Assembly: GCA_963920705.1 (NCBI GenBank)
Contig: OY987233.1
Span: 8,174,001 to 8,238,000 of the forward strand
Length of the DNA stretch: 64,000 nt
Source of the DNA: Odiellus spinosus
Taxonomy: Eukaryota; Arthropoda; Arachnida; Opiliones; Phalangiidae
Direction of reading: 5' to 3'
Shown here piece after piece: positions 11,475 through 20,800 of the stretch. Position 1 is the stretch's first letter, and each line of letters starts with the position of its first letter. Position numbers and translations under genes: made by a program. A model generated the notes under the pieces. It was not told the DNA's origin. It ran no database searches and worked only from the letters and a program-made list of their open reading frames with translations.

Positions 11475-11830
11475 TCTTCACTGTGGAATTCCCTGACTTT
11501 TCCAGATTTTCCCTGACCTATTTTAAATAATTTTTCTGACCATTTTTAAATAATTAAATTTACATCACTTTGGTCGTATTCGCGAGGAGTTGGAAATTCA
11601 AACCTTTTCTATACGTGATTTGACAGTCTATTAATCAGGGCAGATATTGCGCCGACATAAGAATAAAATTTCATCTTAAAATATTTTTTTATTATAATTA
11701 AAATGCAAACTTATAAATTTATTTCCTTGACCCTTAACGAAATGTTTAATTCCCCTGTCTTTTTGGGTCCCTTTCCAAAATCCCTGACCTTTACACGTTT
11801 TCAGGTCGTGTCTTGTTCTTCGATGGAAAT
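11475..11830 (+). repeat. CCCTGAC family, internal fragment
   Basis: Repeated TTCCCTGACTTTTCCAG and CCCTGACC motifs; includes one copy of CTGACCATTTTTAAATAATT, the unit that is tandemly amplified at 24663-25040, and the segment TTTTCAGGTCGTGTC also found at 25452. Confidence 0.65.
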
Positions 11831-12645
11831 AGCACTAACGTCGTTAATATTTAAATCATTAATTGAAATCGTTTTAAACTATGTTCTGATACAAAATATA
11901 GTATCTAAATTCCACTCCCACCATTACATACTCCTTGTTAGTAGCGACAGGAGGCCCAAAGATTGTACATAGGGGGTGGTATAAAGGTGGATATGGACAT
12001 ATAGGCGGCATTCTGTAGTGTTTCGGAAATCAAGTTACACACGCGAACGACGCACGAGCCTTAGCAATATAGCCCAACTATAGGCCTCACTCTTACAAGA
12101 CTGGACTAAACTAAAGCATCAAATGTATAGCTGCAGTATATAGAGTAGTTATAACGTCTCCCTCTCTCTCTCGGATGTCGCGCTGGGAAGAGGATTCTAC
12201 GGGGGATTAGAAGAGCGGTAAATTGAGTCAAAGCTTTTTCGGGGGGCCAAAGGTTAACGAAGCGGGATTTAGAAGCCGCGGAACCTAGAAAATTGCTAAA
12301 AGACAAGTTCAAGCCTATAATCTATACCTAACCATGTAGTCACACACTCTTTCAGTCAACTATATATTGAACTAAGAGAGAGCTAGAAGGATCGAAGGAA
12401 AAAGACTTTCATCACGCGTTGGAAAAAGGCTAGTCTATAATTCGACCAAGAGGAAAGAAGAGTCATCTTACGCCTTTAAAGATATACCTCCGACTAGAAA
12501 TACATTTACGTATCTTGGACCAATTGACCAAGTTACCATACTAGTTAATACAGTGAGGAACGTGAATTGTTGTTAATGAATTTAGCGAAAGTTTTGGCAT
12601 TGGTTTTGGTTTTGGTTTTGTAACTAACACAAGAAATTAGTACAT
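11831..12645. other. No gene recognised; microsatellite patches
   Basis: Includes CTCCCTCTCTCTCTC near 12160 and four TGGTTT repeats near 12600-12620. A 68-codon open stretch on the minus strand (12106-12312) lacks recognisable motifs. Confidence 0.45.
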
Positions 12646-12652
12646 GTAATAT

Positions 12653-12990
12653 CAGAAGCCGATGAAACCCTCCTTTGAAGTCTATTACCCCGGGTTTTGT
12701 CTACCCCTCTCTGTATGGGTTAGTTTCTAGAGCGCGATTCGTACGCCTCCTGACGGTAGATATTTTCGGAGCGGGAGTTCGTCGAGCGAATATCTCTAGC
12801 AGCCTTGGAGTTCGTCAAAAAAAAAATGTCGTCGTTTGTGGAGAGTGAGAATTTCTAATTTTCCGTAGAAAGGTGGTATGAAGTAGGACCCCTCCGATCT
12901 CGTAAAATTGTGAATTTTACCCATACAGAGAGGAGCACTATATGGAACATTAGAGAAGTAGACTTCAAAGGAGGGTTTCATCGGCTTCTG
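12653..12990 (+). mobile_element. MITE, P-like family B (CAGAAGCCGATG ends), copy 1
   Basis: 338 bp with ~32-bp inverted ends CAGAAGCCGATGAAACCCTC and complement. Perfect 7-bp duplications GTAATAT at 12646-12652 and 12991-12997. The copy at 63240-63571 is the same element inverted. CA/TG ends with 7-bp duplication suggest a P-superfamily derivative. Confidence 0.88.
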
Positions 12991-13011
12991 GTAATATGAC
13001 AATTAAATTAC

Positions 13012-13330
13012 CGTATTCGAGAATTTTCAGCTAATTTTTAGACACGGTTTTGGTGGTTTAAATTAATTTCATATTAAAAGACAAGTTTGGTAATCAAACG
13101 TGGCCTATTCTTTTAATGTTAGGACGTTACAAGCGCTGTTGAAGGCTGAAATAATATGATTGGCCAGAATTTGTATTTACTTTTCTTCAAATTTTACCAA
13201 ACTTTAACACCTAAAACGTGCGGAAAAATTGCTTGAAAATTTTAAAATAAGTTTTTGGTATAATGATTCCGAAAATAAATTCAAAGGCTGATCTACTTTT
13301 AGCTACTAATTTCCCTTTAATCTCAAAGGG
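13012..13330 (+). mobile_element. Hairpin element family H1, copy 3
   Basis: Left arm shortened (deletion before CAAACGTGGCC); right arm has TAATGTTAGGACGTTACAAG, GGCTGAAATAATATGATTGG and ends near TTTCCCTTTAA. It abuts the family B MITE. Confidence 0.65.
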
Positions 13331-14369
13331 GGAGCGCCTTTTCTATCGGTTTTTATTCACTCTTGAACTCACTCTCTGACAAGACACCTATATCTAGTTT
13401 TAAACTCTGTTGTACAAAGAATTCAAGCGTGTCGTTCCCCTCGGCTTTACCACTAAAAAAAATGCATCATCAAATCGGTTTTAAAGAAATATAGAAGACT
13501 TTACATTTACACAATATACCCCGTTGATACACCTCTTTTGAAAAATGTACATAAACTTGTAAAACATGAACTCTAATATTACTGCATCAAATAGTCAAAA
13601 CCAGTATATTAGAGCTTGCAAAACGGACCAAGCTAAAAGTTAACAGTTTGACCTCTATCACTCCGTAACCAAATTATTATAGATAAACTGAAAGCTACCT
13701 TCCTACGCGTTGAAATCAAAGGTTGATTGTACAAGTCATACTGCACGCGACATGGCGAAAATGCTAAATAAATTTCCTCCACCCCAAATACCACGAGTAA
13801 AAGCCCATTTAGAGTTTGCATTTACGTAAACAGCTTTGAAGGAATAAGACACCATAGCAAAAATATTTGGTTTTAAATATTAAATTTGTTAGTTTAATTA
13901 TTATCATAAACTAATTGATTCAAAGTTTGTAGAGAACTCTATTAAGTCAAATATTTTCTATCGAACATTACCTCATGGCAATGGCAACGCGTTGATTGGT
14001 TGTAATGGTCGAGAGATGGAGATAAATGGAAAGACCGTGCCACGAGGTTATGTGATTTTAAGCTCGCGCGGGATTTAAAAAAAATGTATTAAAACTTGAA
14101 TTTAGGCTTAGGTTAGACTTCTTTTATTTTGTGTTTTTTTACTAATAACGTCTTAATTTTCAGCACGGTATCATAAAATTTTGCAAGGTAATTGTGGAGA
14201 AATTTGGCAATACCTTGACTTAGGCATTCAAATTGTTCGGATATAGATGAAGCGACCATTTCATTCTTTGACTACGATAAGCAATGTTTCTACAATTTAG
14301 TCGATGATTTTGAAACCAGGTTTAATTCGTTGTGTTCTTAATCATTCGACTGAGTTCCACATACAAACT
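13331..14369. other. No gene recognised
   Basis: No repeats shared with the rest of the window were noticed. Short minus-strand frame 13633-13821 (62 codons) without motifs. Confidence 0.45.
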
Positions 14370-14523
14370 TTAAAGGCCTAGGATTTCTTCTGCCTGTGAC
14401 CTGCCTGTTTCACTGGAAGTGGGCTCACCTTCTTAGCTTCCCTTTTGGGTAAAAAGGCAAGAGAAAGCCTGGAGGATGAGTTTGTTTCCAGGGTGACAGG
14501 CAGAAGTAATCTTAGGCCTTTAA
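14370..14523. mobile_element. Short TTAA-ended hairpin MITE
   Basis: 154 bp between TTAA at 14370-14373 and TTAA at 14520-14523. Arms AAGGCCTAGGATTTCTTCTG and complement of AAGGCCTAAGATTACTTCTG, continuing through CCTGT. TTAA targets are used by piggyBac and Kolobok elements. Single copy here. Confidence 0.65.
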
Positions 14524-16030
14524 GGCTTCTTCAAATTCTACTATTATTTTTCGAAGGAAAAAAATTCTCTATGGCAATGGCTTCAAACGAGCTCAAAGGC
14601 AGAAGCTCTAACAACTTTCCTTCTGCTATTTATTCAACTCCGACTTTCCCAGAAAAATTAACGATACTGTCTTCTTTATCCCTTATTTTTAATTATAATT
14701 ATCAATTGGTTTCTTACCCTAATTCATTCTCTTTCAATTTTTATGTAATATTACCTATTTATATATTGTCCTGGCAACCACCCCAAATAGGCTAGGTCTC
14801 TGTATTTGCCTGCAACCTTATTGCAAAATAAATATTATAAAAACTAATTTTAACCACGGTTAAGAAAAACCTTACAAAAAGAACTCAAACGCTATAGAAA
14901 TTTGGGAAAGTAATGTTAAAACTATTTTTTCGTTTGACGAAAACCAATTTCCATTACAAACTGTATATGCCACGAGCTGCGTAACAGCGTGTTAAACCCA
15001 AAACAACGCATTAAGTTTAGTCAATCGAATATCTCTGGTTTTTAATCAGAGATGTTTATCAGATATCGGTATTTGAAAACGCACTGAAATTAGGATTTAT
15101 TATTGGTTTTTAATATCAAAAATCTTTTACGGTGCCTTAAACCTTTAAGGCACGCCCCTATCCAGCTCAGATTCCCACGGATAGCTATATGGTGTCAAAC
15201 GCGTTGCAAACTGGGTTCAATATATGAACAGTTGGAATGCGTGTGTGGCGATGGGAAAGACGAATGGCATCACGACGAAGCGATGTAATTCGAACGAACC
15301 TAAGCACGAAATGCAAAGCGAGGGAGGAAGCTCCTGGGTTCTAGCTTCATCAGCGCTTTTAAAACCAGCGATTTTCAAAATCAAGCACGCTTTCGAATTC
15401 GTCCCCCCTACCGGCATACGTGAAAAGCCTAAAGAATAATAGGCAAATCACAAACAAACCGAGCAGAATTTAAAATATTCCGAGCGTATACAAAAATCTC
15501 GACTGAAGGGAATCCAAAAACTTCTTCGGGACACTCAAAAGATAGTTAATTTTACTTTTATTTAAACCAACGGTAGTTTTTATAAACACATCAAATTTAG
15601 ACGTAATTTAAATCATACTAGAAATGAGTGAAATATTATAAACACGCGTGGAAAGGTGTAAAGTAAAAACATGGAGGAATTCTAGAGGGTGTAGCCGACT
15701 CCAATTTGGATGGTTTTCGATTGAGATTTAGGGGATAAAACGTTCGAAGGAAGTGAGAATTTGGGAAGCTTTTAGGTTTTGAAAACTGGAAAATAAAACC
15801 ATCTCCTCAAAGAAAAACAATTTTTGAACATTCCTCCCCGCTTAATATGTTAAATCGTAGTGTTATGTTGAATTTAAGGTATTTAAGAAGTGTCTGGCTA
15901 TTCAATTCTAGCATAACTGAGGAATGTTTTTCTATGATTAAACAAGCTGAGCAAAGTGGCCAATCTACACTAAATAAACGCGAGGCGTAATTAGTGCTCC
16001 CAACTGTAGCCATAATTATAAAACTGATTC
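14524..16030. other. No gene recognised; one GC-richer patch
   Basis: A GC-richer patch at 15120-15440 is open in several frames on both strands (60-71 codons). None shows a domain I recognise, and no splice-supported structure was seen. The remainder is AT-rich. Confidence 0.45.
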
Positions 16031-16324
16031 GCTACGGTCACACTAGCTTTTATTAATCGATTTGAAACGGTAAAATCAAAACAATATTCAAATCGATAGG
16101 AATCGTTTTAAGCGTCATGTTTTCACACGTGATCTTTATAAATCGATTTATCGTAGCTTCATCTATCGGTTGTTGAAACCGAATCGGTATGAAACTGGTA
16201 CCCGAAGTAATTTCGAAAAATCGAATCAAAACGATTCGAGAAAAGTCGGTTTCCCGTTCACACGACTTTAGCGAAACGTTTTGAAACGCTTTAAATCGAT
16301 TCCAAGGCCTAGTATGAACGTGGC
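16031..16324 (+). mobile_element. TA-inserting MITE family T, copy 2
   Basis: 294 bp from GCTACGGTCACACTAGC to TAGTATGAACGTGGC, ~18-bp inverted ends, TA on the right flank. Interior rich in AAATCGATTT and GATTCG palindromes. No coding capacity. Confidence 0.8.
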
Positions 16325-16900
16325 TATAGTTTTTATAACTGGTTCTAAATCAGATAAACGCAAGAAACGGATACCTGTTAAGGGATATTTATATAATATT
16401 TTTATCTATCTTTTAACCCCGCCTTATATCTGCTTTTTTAACTGAATAGCGGCTTAAAGAATTGTCATGAAATTGTGCATTATTTCGCAAAAAAATAATA
16501 TAATTAAATTGACAGTTATCTATTTGAGTATCGGTTTAACCGGATGATATCTGCTCAAAAAATAGACAAGATATTTTCACTTAACTACCTAAACCGTCTT
16601 ATACCTTTTAGAATGGTACACATGTGGCCGACCAATACCCATTGTAAACTTAAAAGGACCTAATCTCTCATTGATTAAAACGATTTACAATGAAAATTAT
16701 AATGCATTGTTAGATTGCTGCTGTATCGTGTTTCGTTTTTCTAATAATAAAAATGATTTGACCTTTTCCAAGTTAGACATCAACTTTTGGTGACGCACTG
16801 TCTCGTCTTGTACTGAGGGATATGTTATATTTTATGGGAAAGTACATAGTTATTGTCGTACAGTCTCTCTGGGAGCCCTATCGTCAAGAATCGAGGGTAT
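16325..16900. other. No gene recognised (left flank of the BEL/Pao insertion)
   Basis: AT-rich unique DNA; ends GAGGGTATATATA at the retrotransposon target. Confidence 0.5.
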
Positions 16901-16905
16901 ATATA
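16901..16905. repeat. Target-site duplication of the BEL/Pao element (left copy)
   Basis: ATATA directly precedes the 5' LTR and is repeated directly after the 3' LTR at 24164-24168. The site is AT-rich (TATATATA), so one or two bases could match by chance, but five bases is the length expected for this group. Confidence 0.8.
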
Positions 16906-17605
16906 TGTCAAAACCCTACACATTTAGTATTAAAATAATCAGAAAAATATCGTTTAAAATAATAAATTTCCAACTAAAACTTAAATACAAGTAACCTTTA
17001 AAAAACTAATATAACTAAATAATTTCCCGTTTAACAAAACAAATGTAACCTAAAAATAAGTATAAAAGAGCCTATATAATAAGAAAAGGCAGGAAATGAG
17101 TTGGGGCTGGGAGGTCTTGCACCACAGATAGAAAGATTACACCTTTGTGAAAGAAAAAGCGAAGGGACATTTAGGCGCCTGACCTGGCGGAAACGCCGTT
17201 GCCCAGCCCCGATTCTTCTCTGTAGAATTCTCGCGCCAAAAGGGAGAGTCGTGATTGGTTTAAAATCACGTCATCGACTCTTCCTAGCGCCAAACTATAT
17301 AAATATTTTAAGAAAAGTAAAATAGAACTCCTCAGAACAAAAATATTCTCATACGTGAAAGGACTCGGCCTCCAAAGTGAGGAACCCTTTCACAAAATAA
17401 ATAAAATAAATAATATCGGAATCAAAACTTGTGTTTCATTTCGACCACTATATATATAAATAGATAGAAGAATATCACCCAAGATATATTTTTCAGTCGG
17501 TATATTTTAGGGAAAAATAAAATAAAGTACCAAGTCTCTCCCAGAGCAAAAATAAAAAATAAATAAAAGTAAAACAAAAAGAACCTAAGACCGGAGGTTT
17601 CTACA
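16906..17605 (+). repeat. 5' long terminal repeat
   Basis: 700-bp direct repeat with its partner at 23464-24163 (offset 6558 bp throughout). It carries TG/CA termini, a TATA-like TATATAAAT at 17296-17304 and overlapping AATAAA polyadenylation-type signals from 17396, so promoter and 3'-end signals are plausibly in the usual U3-R-U5 order. An open stretch of 74 codons at 17101-17325 occurs in both LTRs; it starts at TTG, has no recognisable domain and is treated as incidental. Confidence 0.95.
17296..17304 (+). promoter_or_regulatory. Putative TATA box in the 5' LTR
   Basis: TATATAAAT follows a GC-richer segment and lies about 100 bp upstream of the AATAAA cluster at 17396-17406. That fits a transcript starting shortly downstream and using the AATAAA in the 3' LTR copy to end. 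The same site recurs at 23854-23862. AT-richness makes chance TATA matches common here. Confidence 0.45.
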
Positions 17606-17623
17606 TGGTGCCGAAACCCGGGA
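17606..17623 (+). other. Primer-binding site, complementary to tRNA-Phe 3' end
   Basis: TGGTGCCGAAACCCGGGA starts on the base after the 5' LTR. Its reverse complement is TCCCGGGTTTCGGCA followed by CCA, which equals the T-stem and acceptor 3' end of animal tRNA-Phe (acceptor 5' strand GCCGAAA), as I recall that conserved tRNA. All 18 bases fit, so minus-strand priming by tRNA-Phe is the likely mechanism. Confidence 0.85.
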
Positions 17624-17878
17624 CTAACGAATCAATACGTATAGAAGTAAAGAAAATTAATTAACTTTAATCGGAAAAAACGGCGAAACAAATAAAAAAA
17701 AAAAAAAATATATAATCAAAAATAAAACCGAGAAAGCGCGTGCAATAACTCTAAGCCTCGGAAATTCGCGCGTACAAGAACTCTTGACGCGTAAAAAAGA
17801 AAATAACTAATGGTGAGTCAAATTAATACCAGAAAAGCGGTTAATTGAAACAAAAACAAAACAAAAAAGAAAAAAAAG

Positions 17879-20800
17879 ATGTCTCAAAACGAAGCAGCGC
17901 TGATAGACGCCGAAAAATTGGCCAAAATCGCCGCGGAACTGAAAAAATCTAAGGCGTTAAGAAGAACGGTGCGTTCGCATACCACCTCACTAATTGGCTC
18001 ATTACATAAATTAAAAGACGAAACGGAGCTGAATCAGGAAGGAATAGCGGACGCCATGGAACTCCTACAGTTAAAGGGGCTATCTTTACAAGAATTGGAT
18101 GCCAAAATCTACGAGTTGATGGACCAGGCGACAGATGACGAATTAAAAGTGGAATTCGAAGGCGTTGAAAAATACAAGACCGAGATAGCACTACTTCAAA
18201 ACCAAGTGAAAAGAAGACTAAAGAAAGCTGGAATCAACGAAGATACGGCATCTGAGTGTTCTACGACATCGCTGGACGTTCAAAAAGAAATTGCAGCGAA
18301 CTTTTCGAACATTTTCTCTTCAGTGCACGAATCCAGCAGATTACCGCCACTAGTTATTACAAAATTCGACGGAGATGTGACCGAATGGACAGGGTTTTGG
18401 ACTCAGTTTGAAGCCACCATGGAGCGAAAGAAGATTTCTAAGGTAGAAAAATTTGCATATTTAAAATCTTATTTAACTGGTCCAGCGCTAAAAATATTAA
18501 AAGGCATGAAGCCGTCAGAAAGTAATTACGACGAGGCGATAGAGATGCTAAAGAGTAGATTTGGTAGAGACGATTTAGTAGCACATACGCACATGAAAAA
18601 ATTGTTAGCTTTAGAACCCGTCCGCAGTACGAGTGATTTGGTCGGCCTGAGAAAACTTTATGACGAATGCGAAGTCAATATTAGAAGTTTGAGATCATTG
18701 GGAATAGATACGGCCGTTAACGGCACATTCTTATGCCCAAAATTGCTAGGTTGTTTACCAAGAGAAATTAGATTAGAGTACACGAAAGAACGTGGGAGAG
18801 CGGCAGAATGGGATTTAGACGCTTTGATTAACTATATACGAATGGAAGTGGAGAACAGAGAAACCTGCGACATGTTAGGAGAATCTCAAGGACATTCACA
18901 CGGCGAATCAGAATTCAGAGAAAATAAATTTAAACAAAAACAACGAAAATTCGATTCTAAGCCTAGAAATAACTCTAACCAAGCTTCCGCGGCGGTACTA
19001 TCGGCCCAATTCGTCCCGCGAACCACGTTCTGCATATTCTGCAAGGTAAACGGCCATCCAACTAGCAACTGCACCAACTTCAATTTAGAAGAAAAGAAAC
19101 AAATGGTTTTACAGGCCGAACGCTGCTATATCTGTCTCAGATACGGACACCAGGCGTCAGCGTGTACGTCCAGATTTAACTCTTGCAAGATTTGCAAACA
19201 AAAACATAACGCCGCGATTTGCGAACAAAATCAAGTAAATAAGAAAAAAGAAAATAAAGAAAGGACGCCGATTGAAATAAACAGTCAATTAGTATCCTGC
19301 CAAGATACGATTTCCAAGAAATTGGAAATTAATAGTCAAATGGTCACCTTTAAAAATACCGTACTACTTCAAACGGCGAACGCGTACGCGAAAAATCCAT
19401 ATAGCGGGGCGAAAGACCAAGTTAGTTGTCTCCTTGACCCTGGAAGCCAAGCCAGCTTCGTCAAAGAAGACGTATCCAGAAGATTAAAATTACCAATAGT
19501 TGGAGAGTGCGAAATTCTTATCAGAAACTTTGGCAATCAGAACCCTACGGAGGCAAAAAGAAATATCGTCAAAGTAACTCTAACCAACGTAAGAAATACG
19601 AGCGAGGACGTAGAAATACTGGCAGTAGAAGTTCCCTACATCTGCGAAGAAATAGCGATGACGGAAGAAAACAAGACTATCCAAGAAATTAAAAGGCAAT
19701 TAAAAGAAAACGGATATCATCTAGCAAATGAGACGGATGAACCAAAAGCCAAAAATAGTACGGAAGTCTTGATAGGTGGCGACTGCTACTGGCAATTCTC
19801 GACCGGAAAAATAGAAAGATTTACAGAAAATCTCGTAGCCGTAGAGACGATTTTGGGCTGGACTATACAAGGACCAGTAAATCTGGGAGGAGTAGCTGTC
19901 GGCAGTTACTCAATAAACGTCATGAAAATTTCCATGTACGAAAAAGAAATATCAAAGACCTTGAAATCATTTTTTGACCTAGAGGCGATGGGAATTACGC
20001 AAGGAGACGATCCGACCGACAAAGAAATATTTCAAACCTTCCATAAAGATATTAAAATAGAGAAGGGAAGGTACGTCGTAAAATTCCCATGGATTAAAAA
20101 CAAAGAGCAGCTACCGGACAATTTCTCCGTAGCAAAGAAAAGATTTGAGGGGCTAAACAGACGATTTCAAAGGGAACCTCAACTATATTCCGCGTACAAA
20201 GAAATAATAGAAGAGCAGATAAAAGAAGGAGTGGCAGAAATAGTAAACGATCCTGAAAACAAGAAGGACGGGACGTATTACTTGCCGCACCAGCCAGTAA
20301 AGAGGGAAAGCACCACCACAAAACTAAGAGTGGTTTTCGACGCTTCTTCACACATAAATGGAGCACCCTCACTAAATGACTGTTTAGCAAGTGGGGAAAA
20401 TCTAAATCCGGATCTTCTCAGACTACTTCTCAAATTCCGGATAAATAAAATAGCGATCGTAGCGGATATAAAGAAAGCATTCCTTCAAATTTCGCTAGAT
20501 CAAGAAGACCGGGACGCGGTCAGATTTCTATGGACAATCGAAGATGAAAATGGGAAAATAAATGCAAATAGGTACAAAACATTACGCATGGCAAGGGTGC
20601 CTTTCGGTATCACTTCGAGTCCATACCTCCTGGCGGCTACCGTGAAAACTCACATAAAGAAATACGAGCAGACAGACCCCGAAGTGTTCGAAGTTCTGAA
20701 CGAAAGTTTATACGTAGACGACTTAGTTGGCGGAAATGCCGATGAGGAAAGCGCGTATCAACTATCAAGATCAGCTGCAAGAATAATGAAAGAAGCTAGC

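Noticed and set aside
15100-15440. GC-richer patch open on both strands, considered as an exon
   Set aside because: No recognisable domain and no consistent splice pattern; open frames on both strands suggest composition rather than coding.
17101-17325. 74-codon frame in the LTR, repeated at 23659-23883
   Set aside because: Starts at TTG, lies in the presumed promoter region and has no recognisable domain; identity of the two copies follows from LTR identity.
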